This document shows positions 7,277-14,653 of a stretch of DNA of 30,095 nt, in pieces. The notes below the pieces were generated by a model. The model did no database searches. It saw nothing but the letters and a program-made list of their open reading frames with translations, and was not told where the DNA came from. Made by a program: the position numbers and the translations under genes. The stretch is taken from positions 1 to 30,095 of the IMG/VR virus record IMGVR_UViG_3300029448_000262; one strand, given 5' to 3'. Position 1 is the stretch's first letter. Each line of letters begins with the position of its first letter. The DNA comes from a virus.

Positions 7277-7308
7277 AAAAAATTAAAAAAAAACTTAAAA
7301 TTTGTTTG

Positions 7309-7334
7309 ACCCTTCATTGCAGGGGTTTTTTTTT
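7309..7334 (+). terminator. Intrinsic terminator ending the early block
   Basis: ACCCTT (7309-7314) can pair with AGGGGT (7321-7326), including one G-U pair, around a 6-base loop, followed by T7326-7334. It separates the early gene chain from the packaging genes. The stem is modest, so termination may be partial. Confidence 0.72.
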
Positions 7335-7344
7335 GTTATTTTTG
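7317..7344 (+). promoter_or_regulatory. Promoter for the packaging genes (TTG-N17-TATTTTTG)
   Basis: TATTTTTG (7337-7344) is a perfect match to the Bacteroidota -7 consensus TAnnTTTG, with a TTG 17 bases upstream (7317-7319) inside the terminator loop. It lies four bases before the ATG of the small terminase gene, so the transcript would be almost leaderless or the box may serve a different start. Promoter and terminator overlap here. Confidence 0.55.
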
Positions 7345-7348
7345 CAAT

Positions 7349-7702
7349 ATGACTAAACAAAATGTTACATATAAAAAAAGACAGATGATTACTGCAATGG
7401 AACAAAACCTATGTATTGTGACAAGGGCATCAGATGTCGTGGGCATATCTCGAAAGACGCATTATGACTGGCTTAAAAAAGATAAACGATATAAAGAGGC
7501 CATTGATGAATTACAAAACGTTACACTTGATCATGTGGAACTAAAACTTCATGAACTGATTGACGACTTAAATGTTCCTGCAATATTGTTTTATATGAAA
7601 ACAAAGGGCAAGGCTAGAGGCTATATTGAGAGATCAGAACTGGCTGTTGAAGGCTCTGTGGAATCTAAAATCATTGAGTGGACTCCGGCAAACAAACAAT
7701 AA
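7349..7702 (+). CDS. terS: Terminase small subunit
   Basis: A 117-residue terminase small subunit of the phBC6A51-like type. Residues 22-50 contain a helix-turn-helix (VTRASDVVGISRKTHYDWLK) that should recognise the packaging site. The central helices mediate oligomerisation, and VPAILFYMKTKGKARGYIER near residues 76-95 is a recurrent signature of this family. It binds phage DNA and hands it to the large subunit whose gene overlaps it by 25 bases. The start ATG is immediately downstream of a TAnnTTTG box. Confidence 0.88.
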   Translation: MTKQNVTYKKRQMITAMEQNLCIVTRASDVVGISRKTHYDWLKKDKRYKEAIDELQNVTLDHVELKLHELIDDLNVPAILFYMKTKGKARGYIERSELAVEGSVESKIIEWTPANKQ

Positions 7703-8868
7703 AAGAATATTGCAATAGACAGTTTTATGAGGCCTTAGAATCCAAGGCAAGGTTTAAGATATTTGTTGGTGGTTCAAGATCAGGCAAAACAATTGGCCTG
7801 GTTCAATATATCTTGTATCTAATTACAACAACACCCACACCTTTAACTATATCAATTGTAAGGGCAACATTACCTAGTCTTAAAAGGTCTGTGCTAAGGG
7901 ATTTTATTCAGGTCAGTCAGAAACTTGGAATCTTTGACAAGGGTGTGTTTAACAAAACAGAAAACATATTTAAGTTTGACAAACATAAGGTTGAGTTCTT
8001 TTCGTTAGATGATGCACAAAAAATCAAAGGGTCTAAAAGAGATATATGTTATTTCTGTGAGATTGATGAGTGTGGATATGATGAGTTTAATCAAATCATT
8101 ATGAGAACCACAGACCACATCTTATGTTGTTTTAACCCATCAGAACCGGTGCACTTTATATATGACATTATGGATGACAAAGATATGCCAGGGGGTGTTG
8201 ACGTTTTCCATTCAACATACAAGGATAATCATTTCTTAGAGCCATCAGTGGTTCAACAGATTGAATCAATGAAGGTAAGAAACCCTGATCTCTGGCGCGT
8301 ATATGGTGAAGGCCAGAGAGCAATGATAAGCAATAAACAAATCTTTAACAACTGGCAATTTGTGTTAAGGGATGAGTTTCCTGAGTTTGATGATATGTAC
8401 TTGGCCTGTGACTTTGGTTATACCATTGACCCCTGTTGTATCTTAGAATTTGCTAAAATAAAGGATAAAATATATGTGCATGAGATATTGTATAAAACAG
8501 GAATGACTAATGGTGACATTGCAGAATTTATTAAACAAAACAATTTGCAAGACAGAATAATATATTGTGATTCTGCTGAGCCTAAAAGCATTGAGGAATT
8601 AAGAAGGTGGGGTCTAACTGCTAAGCCTGCAATTAAAGGCCCTGGGTCAATATCTGCTGGTATATCCCTGTTAAAAGAATACCAGGTAATCTTGTCAAAG
8701 GAATCAAAGAATGCAATCAACGAATATTATAGTTATTCCTGGGATGAGTTAAAAGATGGCACTCTGATAAATAAACCAAAGCCAAATCAGGCCGACCACT
8801 TTTGTGACAGCCTCAGATATGGTGTTTATTCAAGATATAAAAACAGAACAGAATTTTATGTTATATAA
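7678..8868 (+). CDS. terL: Terminase large subunit
   Basis: A 396-residue ATP-driven packaging motor and nuclease. The ATPase half has Walker A GGSRSGKT at residues 31-38 and the Walker B region DICYFCEIDE. The nuclease half has LACDFGYTIDP, IIYCDSAEP and DHFCDSLRYGV, supplying the metal-binding Asp residues of the RNase H-like fold. The length is normal for the PBSX/Terminase_3 class. The start is GTG at 7678; an in-frame TGA lies directly before it and no ATG precedes Walker A, so this start is nearly forced. The 25-base overlap with the small subunit gene suggests coupled translation. Confidence 0.95.
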   Translation: MDSGKQTIKEYCNRQFYEALESKARFKIFVGGSRSGKTIGLVQYILYLITTTPTPLTISIVRATLPSLKRSVLRDFIQVSQKLGIFDKGVFNKTENIFKFDKHKVEFFSLDDAQKIKGSKRDICYFCEIDECGYDEFNQIIMRTTDHILCCFNPSEPVHFIYDIMDDKDMPGGVDVFHSTYKDNHFLEPSVVQQIESMKVRNPDLWRVYGEGQRAMISNKQIFNNWQFVLRDEFPEFDDMYLACDFGYTIDPCCILEFAKIKDKIYVHEILYKTGMTNGDIAEFIKQNNLQDRIIYCDSAEPKSIEELRRWGLTAKPAIKGPGSISAGISLLKEYQVILSKESKNAINEYYSYSWDELKDGTLINKPKPNQADHFCDSLRYGVYSRYKNRTEFYVI

Positions 8869-8882
8869 TGACAAATGTTTAT

Positions 8883-8900
8883 TTTGTATTTTTACATAAA
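8883..8900 (+). promoter_or_regulatory. Promoter-like box before the portal gene (18-bp repeat copy 1)
   Basis: TTTGTATTTTTACATAAA contains the -7-like box TATTTTTA (8887-8894) and recurs exactly at 12072-12089, with a two-base variant at 26341-26358. It lies 16 bases before the portal start. No TTG occurs at the usual -33 distance. Confidence 0.55.
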
Positions 8901-8916
8901 ATAATATCAAAATTTA

Positions 8917-11226
8917 ATGGCAACTCTTTACGACAGATTTAAAAATCTATTTACAAGCAAAAACTTACAAAGAACAGCAGAGGCATACAACAGGGCTGTT
9001 TTTAATTATATAGGCAATAACATTGTCTTTGCCAAGGAAAATGATGACACTTATATAAATCATGGTTACAGACGTAATGCAACAGTTTACTCTATCATAA
9101 ATATTATAGCAAAATCTTGTACGACAATCCCATTTATGATATATGAAAAAAAATCTAACAACGATCTAAAAAGATATAAGTCAATTACATCATCCGGTCT
9201 TGACACTAATACATTACTGAAAGCAGAGCAGTTAAGAAAGTCAGCATTGGTAGAATTAGAAGACACAGAACTGCATGAGTTACTGAATAGACCAAACCCT
9301 GCTCAATCTTATAATTCATGGCTTACAGAAATCGTTGCGTTTGGTAAACTAACTGGTAACAGGTATATTTATGGTATTGGCCCTGAGACTGGTGGCAATT
9401 CTAAAAAATACAAAGAACTATATGTGTTGCCTTCACAACTAATGGAAATCGTATCAGGGGGCATTATGAACCCGGTCAAGGCTTACAGACTTGATTACAA
9501 AGGTAGATACGATATTGATGCTGAGGACATATTACACATCAAAGATTACAACCCTTATTATGATGGCACAGGCTCGCACCTTTATGGCCAGTCACCACTC
9601 AAGGCAGGACTTAGAACATTAACAACAAACAACGAGGCTGTGACTACTGGTGTTAAGTTTTTACAGAACCAAACAGCAAGAGGTGTTTTATATGCAGACG
9701 AAGGTGATCTAACTGAAGTGCAAGCCCAGGCATTAAAAGATAAATTCAAACGATCACACCAAGGCTCAGCAAATGCAGGTGATGTCATTATTACACCAAA
9801 GAAGTTGTCATGGGTAAACTTTGGACTAGATGCCTCTGATCTTTCATTGATCGAACAATATAATGCATCAATCAAAGACTTAGCAAATATATTTTCTATT
9901 CCTGCAATTCTGCTCAACAACACAGAGTCAAGTACATACAATAATGTAAAAGAGGCCAAAAAGAGTTTATATCAAAACTGCGTGATGCCTGAAATGATAA
10001 AAATAAGGGATGAACTAAACAGATGGCTTGCCCCTAAGTATGGCGATAAAATTTATATTGACTTTGATTTCAGTGTCATCCCAGAACTGCAAGAAGAGAT
10101 GGACAAGGTTGTGCAACAACTGTCTCAATCCTGGTGGCTAACAATGAATGAAAAGAGGGGTGCCATGAATTATGGTGTTGACGAAGATGACGAAAAGTTA
10201 AACGATTACTATATTCCTGCAAACCTTATCCCTTTAAATGCTGTTGACAATGAGCCTGTTGAGCCTGTTGACTCTGACGTTGACAAGTCAATTGATAAAA
10301 TAAACCTAAAACGTAAAGTGCCAGGAATGACTGATGTGTTTACAACAAGAGGTGAGGCTGAAGATAGGGCTGAAGACCTTGGGGGTCGTGGTTTTCACAG
10401 ACACCAGTTTGATGGTGAAGATGTTTATATGCCCTTTGAATCGCATGAACAGTATGAGAGAGCCATTGAAAGACAGAAAGAGTATCACAACATGGAAGAT
10501 GATGACAAATACCATTATGGTGAACCCCATGAAGATGAGGATGACAAGTATTATCATGATGACGAAGACAAAGCACCAAGTATATCAGGCAGAGTCGAAA
10601 CTGCTCTTAGACGTATGGTCAGTGAACATAATGAAGAACATGGCGACAAAGCATCTTCAAGAGCAACTTATGGAATGTTAGCAAGTTCTTTTCGTAGGGG
10701 AATCGGTGCTTACAGAACAAACCCATCATCTGTAAGGCCAAACGTAAGGTCTGAAGAACAATGGGCCTTTGGTCGTGTATCTGGTTTATTGTATGCTCTT
10801 AGAAACAATAGATTTAGAAGAACACCTTATGACAGGGATTTATTACCTTCAGCGCACCCACTGTCGAGTAAAGAAAAATCATATACAAGAAAACAAATGT
10901 TTGATGATTACCCACAGAGTGCAACCAATAACGCAAGGAGAGTAAAAAACTGGATTGATAAATATGGCAGGGATGAGGTTGATGGAATGACAAAGGTTGG
11001 TCTTGCCAGAATGAATCAATTGATTGCAAGAGAATCATTATCATTATCAACATTAAAAAGAACTTATAGTTTCTTGTCAAGAACAAAAGGTGGTGGATAC
11101 AATAAAATAAACCCTGACTACAAAGACACACCTTGGAAAGACAAAGGTTATGTTGCTTTTTTAGGATGGGGTGGTCAATCAATGCTCAGTTATGCAGAAC
11201 GTAAACTTGACCAAATAGATGAATAA
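8917..11226 (+). CDS. Portal protein with three-part C-terminal extension
   Basis: A 769-residue protein. Residues 1-430 are an HK97-type portal: the N-terminal VYSIINIIAKSCTTIPFMIY region, the HIKDYNPYYDG strand and the SLIEQYNASIKDLANIFSIP helix that line the DNA channel. Most such portals end near 400-450 residues. Here an acidic linker leads to three extra segments: 471-515 (MTDVFTTRGEAEDRAEDLGG, then the FHRHQFDGEDVYMP strand), 557-654 (RRMVSEHNEEHGDKA, RRGIGAYRTNP, EQWAFGRVSGLLYALRN, DRDLLPSAHPLS) and 664-769 (YPQSATNNARRVKNWIDKYG, PWKDKGYVAFLGWGG). I recall similar segments in other marine phage structural proteins, but their function is unknown. The segment at 515-557 is His/Asp/Glu rich. 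The gene shares one base with the MuF gene. Confidence 0.9.
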   Translation: MATLYDRFKNLFTSKNLQRTAEAYNRAVFNYIGNNIVFAKENDDTYINHGYRRNATVYSIINIIAKSCTTIPFMIYEKKSNNDLKRYKSITSSGLDTNTLLKAEQLRKSALVELEDTELHELLNRPNPAQSYNSWLTEIVAFGKLTGNRYIYGIGPETGGNSKKYKELYVLPSQLMEIVSGGIMNPVKAYRLDYKGRYDIDAEDILHIKDYNPYYDGTGSHLYGQSPLKAGLRTLTTNNEAVTTGVKFLQNQTARGVLYADEGDLTEVQAQALKDKFKRSHQGSANAGDVIITPKKLSWVNFGLDASDLSLIEQYNASIKDLANIFSIPAILLNNTESSTYNNVKEAKKSLYQNCVMPEMIKIRDELNRWLAPKYGDKIYIDFDFSVIPELQEEMDKVVQQLSQSWWLTMNEKRGAMNYGVDEDDEKLNDYYIPANLIPLNAVDNEPVEPVDSDVDKSIDKINLKRKVPGMTDVFTTRGEAEDRAEDLGGRGFHRHQFDGEDVYMPFESHEQYERAIERQKEYHNMEDDDKYHYGEPHEDEDDKYYHDDEDKAPSISGRVETALRRMVSEHNEEHGDKASSRATYGMLASSFRRGIGAYRTNPSSVRPNVRSEEQWAFGRVSGLLYALRNNRFRRTPYDRDLLPSAHPLSSKEKSYTRKQMFDDYPQSATNNARRVKNWIDKYGRDEVDGMTKVGLARMNQLIARESLSLSTLKRTYSFLSRTKGGGYNKINPDYKDTPWKDKGYVAFLGWGGQSMLSYAERKLDQIDE

Positions 11227-12062
11227 TGCGAGTCTTAACAAAGCAATTCAAAGAAAACTGGAGAGCATCTTATGATGATCGTTTAGAAAAGTCAGAGAGA
11301 ACACACATAAGAATATTCAGAAAATATTACAAAGAAAATTATCAAAAGGCCATTGAAAAATATGACCAGGGAGTTATAAAACCAGATTTGATAATGACAA
11401 CTAAAAGCCTGACTGATCTATACATACAAATGTATCAGGACATCGGTATTAAACAGGCCAAATGGTATGCGAGTAATTTTGACAAGTTTATAAAAAAAAG
11501 TGTTGACCCAAATCAATTCTTAGATTATTGGAATCAAGCCTTTGCAAAAAAAGGTCGTGATATGGCTGGTGTCAGAGTCGTCAGTGTTATTGCAACAGCA
11601 AGAAGTGCGTTCCAAGATATACTTAAAAAATTAATGCAGGACGAGGCATTCATGGCTGAAGGCGCAGTGGTTCAAGCAAGAATACTAAGAAATAAATTTA
11701 ATCAAGTTGGTCAATATCAAGCCGAAAGAATCGTAAGAACAGAATCAGCCTTGGCCTCAAACTATGCCACACAACAATCTGCATTGCAAATTTTTCCTGG
11801 TAGTCAAATGTCAAAAGAATGGATTGCCGGAAGTGATGCAAGGGTTAGGCCTGACCACGCAAGAGCAGATGGGCAAATAGTAAAGTTTGATGAAATGTTT
11901 TTAGTAGGTGGTGAAAAATTAGAATATCCGGGAGACCCAAGAGGTTCTGCTGGTAATGTTATAAATTGTAGATGTTCCACAGCACCTATACCAGACGAAG
12001 ATGCCATATCGAATGTTGAACTTGAAGAAATAGGTTTTGGCATGACAGGTCTAAGAACCTAA
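11226..12062 (+). CDS. MuF-like minor head protein (head morphogenesis)
   Basis: A 278-residue protein. The N-terminal 180 residues are helical and charged. The C-terminal 85 residues carry the Phage_Mu_F signature: RIVRTESALASNYATQQSA, EWIAGSDARVRPDHARADGQ, YPGDPRGSAGNVINCRC. Such proteins join the portal during head assembly and can be ejected with DNA. The order portal, MuF, protease, capsid is the standard one. The ATG overlaps the last base of the portal stop. A 35-base gap with a promoter-like box follows. Confidence 0.92.
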   Translation: MRVLTKQFKENWRASYDDRLEKSERTHIRIFRKYYKENYQKAIEKYDQGVIKPDLIMTTKSLTDLYIQMYQDIGIKQAKWYASNFDKFIKKSVDPNQFLDYWNQAFAKKGRDMAGVRVVSVIATARSAFQDILKKLMQDEAFMAEGAVVQARILRNKFNQVGQYQAERIVRTESALASNYATQQSALQIFPGSQMSKEWIAGSDARVRPDHARADGQIVKFDEMFLVGGEKLEYPGDPRGSAGNVINCRCSTAPIPDEDAISNVELEEIGFGMTGLRT

Positions 12063-12071
12063 TTAAATTAA

Positions 12072-12089
12072 TTTGTATTTTTACATAAA
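12072..12089 (+). promoter_or_regulatory. Promoter-like box before the protease gene (18-bp repeat copy 2)
   Basis: This is an exact copy of the 18-mer at 8883-8900, holding TATTTTTA at 12076-12083, 14 bases before the ATG at 12098. It probably raises expression of the protease and major capsid genes. No -33 TTG is visible at the usual spacing. Confidence 0.6.
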
Positions 12090-12097
12090 TTTTTGTT

Positions 12098-12778
12098 ATG
12101 AATAAAATATTATTTAAACAATCACCCATTGGCGAAATAGTAGATGCTGACGAAAACAAGGGGATTGTCAAGGGTTATGCGAGTTATTTCGATAACATGG
12201 ATGCTGATAAAGACATCATAAGACCTGGTGCTTATAAAAAAACCATTATGGAAAATGGGTCAAGAGTTAAATATTTGTATCAACACGACATGAACAAACC
12301 AATCGGTAAAATGAACGAATTGTATGAAGATGAAAAGGGCCTTATGTTTGTGGCTGAAGTTCCTAAAACACAACTAGGAAAAGATGTCATTGAACTTATG
12401 AAGGCCGGTGTCATAACAGAAAACTCAGTTGGCATAATGCCAATCGTCAAAGAAGACAAAGGCAATTTCAGAGAAATCAGAGAGGTAAAACTTTATGAGG
12501 TTTCTGCTGTTACATTAGCCTCAAATGACGAAGCAAAAATATTAGATGTAAAGGGGAGTAAATCACTTGATTCTCTTTATTCTCGTTACGATAATCTAGT
12601 TAAGATCATTCGTAAAAACAATATTTCAGATGAACTGGCTTTTGCCATTGAGTCTGAAATTCTTAAACTCAAATCATATTTCCAAGAACTCACAGAGTCG
12701 CCTCAAAACACTTTGCCGAAAAAAGAAAACAATGACAGCGAGTTGTTAAAATATTTATATAACAATCTAAAAAAGTAA
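12098..12778 (+). CDS. HK97-type prohead protease
   Basis: A 226-residue serine protease of the HK97 prohead family (Peptidase_U35-like, herpes assemblin fold). Residues 1-155 are the protease domain, with VKGYASYFDNMDADKDII, the catalytic His63 in YLYQHD and Ser110 in TENSVGIMP. The remaining 70 residues are charged and helical and may act as scaffold or be removed on maturation. The enzyme cleaves the capsid delta domain inside the prohead. The capsid gene follows after nine bases, with no hairpin between them, so the two are co-transcribed. Confidence 0.93.
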   Translation: MNKILFKQSPIGEIVDADENKGIVKGYASYFDNMDADKDIIRPGAYKKTIMENGSRVKYLYQHDMNKPIGKMNELYEDEKGLMFVAEVPKTQLGKDVIELMKAGVITENSVGIMPIVKEDKGNFREIREVKLYEVSAVTLASNDEAKILDVKGSKSLDSLYSRYDNLVKIIRKNNISDELAFAIESEILKLKSYFQELTESPQNTLPKKENNDSELLKYLYNNLKK

Positions 12779-12787
12779 TTTTTCAAA

Positions 12788-13990
12788 ATGGAAAATAACA
12801 TAAAAAAAGAGTTGGATAACATTACAAATGAAATCGACTCTAAAATCGAAAAATCGTCTTTGTCTGCTATCGAGACAATGAAAGCAGAGACAGACGCAGT
12901 TGTCAAGTCTAGTGAGGAAAATCTCGCTAGTAAGATTACTGAAATCAATGACAGACTTGATAAGTCTGAAGTTGAAGCAAAAAAGAGATTTGAGGCAAGT
13001 CAACCGATGAGTTTTAAATCTGCTTTAAAAGATGCCCTAAATAAAGGCGCAATTGAGAGTTTTGTAAAAGGTAACTCAAGGTCAGCAAGATTTGATATGA
13101 AAGCCGACATGACTGTTGGTGCTGACTTTACTGGTGACGTAATTGCACCATTAAGGGTTCCCGGAGTTTATAAAGACCCGAGCAGACCTCAACACTTCAG
13201 ACAGTTCATCCCAGTTGGGTCAACTCAATCTGATGTGATTAGATATGTGAAAGAGTCAGGATATACTGATGGCGCTAGTGCAAAAGCCGAAGGCAATGCA
13301 CTTGGTCAGTCTGATTTTGATTTACAAGCAGTGGATGCAAATGTTCAATTGATTGGAACATACTTGAGAATTAGTAAGCAAATGGTTGAAGATTATGACC
13401 AACTATCATCTTATTTAAGTTCAAGAATTCCTTCAAAGGTTCTTACTGCTGAAGATGACCAAATCGTTGGGGGAAATGGTGTTTCACCAAACTTCCTAGG
13501 TTTGTTTAACTCTGGTACTGCATTTGATGTATCAACAAACAACCCATTGGCTGACTCAGTTGACAATGCTAATGAGTTTGACGTTTTAGTTGCATCAATG
13601 AACCAGTTGGCGATCAATGAATATTCTGCTGATAATATTGTTTTAAACCCATCAGATTTTCATAAGATTCTATTGTTAAAAGACACTCAAAATAATTATT
13701 TGAAAGATCAAGTATATCAAGGATTACAGCCTAACTTTATGGGAGTGCCTGTTATTCTAAATACTGAAATTCCAAATGGTCAATTTTTAGTGGCAAACTT
13801 TGCGCAATCTTGTCAATACTGGGTGAGAGATAATGTCAGCCTTGAATTCTTTGAGCAAGACAGTGACAACGTTCAAAAGAACTTTATTACTGTCAGAGCA
13901 CAATTAAGAGGTGCATTAGCGACTTATCTACCAAAAGGTATTATTCATGGAACATTCTCGACTGCAAAAGCAGCACTTGAGACACCATAA
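12788..13990 (+). CDS. Major capsid protein, HK97 fold
   Basis: A 400-residue major capsid protein. Residues 1-75 are a charged coiled coil (delta domain) that acts as scaffold and is expected to be cut off. The remainder has the HK97 layout: FRQFIPVGSTQSDVIRYVKE for the E-loop region, then a P-domain helix, and near the C-terminus NVQKNFITVRAQLRGALATYLPKGIIHG. The length is typical. Its high abundance is supported by the strong UUCG terminator directly after the gene. The exact protease cleavage site cannot be read off; the segment around residues 98-115 before TVGADFTGDV is a candidate. Confidence 0.94.
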   Translation: MENNIKKELDNITNEIDSKIEKSSLSAIETMKAETDAVVKSSEENLASKITEINDRLDKSEVEAKKRFEASQPMSFKSALKDALNKGAIESFVKGNSRSARFDMKADMTVGADFTGDVIAPLRVPGVYKDPSRPQHFRQFIPVGSTQSDVIRYVKESGYTDGASAKAEGNALGQSDFDLQAVDANVQLIGTYLRISKQMVEDYDQLSSYLSSRIPSKVLTAEDDQIVGGNGVSPNFLGLFNSGTAFDVSTNNPLADSVDNANEFDVLVASMNQLAINEYSADNIVLNPSDFHKILLLKDTQNNYLKDQVYQGLQPNFMGVPVILNTEIPNGQFLVANFAQSCQYWVRDNVSLEFFEQDSDNVQKNFITVRAQLRGALATYLPKGIIHGTFSTAKAALETP

Positions 13991-14012
13991 TAATATAATT
14001 ATATTGGAAATT

Positions 14013-14037
14013 AGAGGCCTTCGGGCCTCTTTTTTTT
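14013..14037 (+). terminator. Strong UUCG terminator after the capsid gene
   Basis: AGAGGCC (14013-14019) and GGCCTCT (14024-14030) form a perfect 7-bp stem closed by a TTCG tetraloop and followed by T14030-14037. It ends the head-gene transcript and opens the small accessory interval. Confidence 0.97.
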
Positions 14038-14079
14038 ACCTGTAAAACAAAATAATTTAAAGTTTTTTTATAATTATAC

Positions 14080-14109
14080 TTGTTTATTGAAAATTTATTT
14101 ATATATTTG
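14080..14109 (+). promoter_or_regulatory. Canonical Bacteroidota promoter TTG-N19-TATATTTG
   Basis: TTG (14080-14082), a 19-base spacer and TATATTTG (14102-14109) give a complete primary-sigma-type Bacteroidota promoter. It lies 22 bases before the ATG at 14132 and downstream of the capsid terminator. It is the only promoter in the window with both elements at ideal spacing, so this pair of small genes may be expressed by the host polymerase without phage help. Confidence 0.75.
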
Positions 14110-14131
14110 GGCATAATTAAAAACAATAAAT

Positions 14132-14287
14132 ATGAAAATAGATTTTACAAAATTAGAATTACAAGTTATAAATTACGCATTAGAACTTTCTTACTCAGAC
14201 AGAAAGCCAAAGTATCAAAAAATAATACACAGAGCACAATCTAAGATTCTTAAATTAGATTTTGAGCAGATATATGACATAGATTAA
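14132..14287 (+). CDS. Small hypothetical protein (51 aa)
   Basis: A 51-residue protein beginning MKIDFTKLELQVINYALELS. It is largely helical and basic in the middle (DRKPKYQKIIHRAQSKILKL), suggesting a small helical or nucleic-acid-binding protein. No family is recognised. Support for a real gene: a canonical promoter 22 bases upstream, an A-rich leader of the type used elsewhere in this genome, full use of the space up to the next gene (11-base gap), and normal codon use. It lies in the moron-like interval after the capsid gene. Confidence 0.68.
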   Translation: MKIDFTKLELQVINYALELSYSDRKPKYQKIIHRAQSKILKLDFEQIYDID

Positions 14288-14298
14288 AAACAAAACAA

Positions 14299-14553
14299 AT
14301 GAAAGTATTATCAAAAATTTTAAAAATGTTTTTCTTTGGCAAGGGTCTCCAATATTGGATATGTGTGCCGGAGTTCTTTGACACAAAAAAAGAAAAGGAT
14401 TATTTTATAAAAGAAACTAATTTGTTTCTTGAAAATAAAATTCAGATCAAACACCCTGCATTAGATGATGATTGGGAAACCATAAGCAGAGAGGAACAAG
14501 TTGATAGAATGTTATTTTGGAAACAGAAAATTAATAAAAAGAATAGTGCCTAA
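14299..14553 (+). CDS. Hypothetical protein in the accessory interval
   Basis: An 84-residue protein with a hydrophobic, basic N-terminus (MKVLSKILKMFFFGKGLQYW) that might touch a membrane, followed by a charged region with many Lys and Glu. No family is recognised and there is no clear transmembrane span. The leader before its ATG is A-rich (AAAAACAAAACAA). Its last codons form one arm of a 9-bp inverted repeat closed at 14591-14599, and an intrinsic terminator follows, so the gene and its RNA structure form a closed unit with the upstream 51-residue protein. Confidence 0.62.
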   Translation: MKVLSKILKMFFFGKGLQYWICVPEFFDTKKEKDYFIKETNLFLENKIQIKHPALDDDWETISREEQVDRMLFWKQKINKKNSA

Positions 14554-14599
14554 GATTTTTCTTTTCATATTTTAGTTAGTTGTTTTTAATTTAGGCACT
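14545..14599 (+). ncRNA. Long-loop hairpin directly upstream of a terminator (structured 3' region)
   Basis: AGTGCCTAA (14545-14553, including the stop codon of the preceding gene) is perfectly complementary to TTAGGCACT (14591-14599). The 37-base loop is very T-rich. Two bases further an intrinsic terminator begins. The fold is visible in the sequence. It could be a 3'-end stability element, a stop-codon-sensing attenuator or the tail of a small RNA; I cannot decide. Confidence 0.5.
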
Positions 14600-14601
14600 T
14601 G

Positions 14602-14629
14602 ACTGGGGTGAAAGCCCCAGTTTTTTTTT
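14602..14629 (+). terminator. Strong intrinsic terminator
   Basis: ACTGGGG (14602-14608) and CCCCAGT (14615-14621) form a 7-bp stem with a 6-base loop and a T run 14621-14629. It ends the unit of the two small genes at 14132-14553 and isolates the nuclease gene that follows. Confidence 0.96.
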
Positions 14630-14632
14630 GCG

Positions 14633-14640
14633 TAAATTTA
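14633..14640 (+). promoter_or_regulatory. -7-like box before the PD-(D/E)XK gene
   Basis: TAAATTTA, preceded by TTGCG and lying 13 bases before the ATG at 14654. It follows the terminator immediately, so the nuclease gene probably starts a new transcript. No TTG lies at -33. Confidence 0.5.
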
Positions 14641-14653
14641 TTGAGCAACCAAG

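Noticed and set aside
10306-10681. Plus- and minus-strand frames overlapping the portal extension, rich in Met/His
   Set aside because: These are shadows of the acidic/His-rich linker, without independent starts or motifs. The portal frame is continuous across them.
13992-14005. Perfect 14-bp palindrome AATATAATTATATT
   Set aside because: It is pure A/T in an A/T-rich gap just before a strong terminator; such palindromes arise easily by chance here and I see no second copy.
13991-14653. Possible tRNA genes in the intergenic gaps
   Set aside because: The gaps are at most 141 bases, hold hairpin terminators and promoter boxes, and show no cloverleaf or TTCGAATC-like T-loop. A covariance-model scan would be needed to exclude unusual tRNAs.
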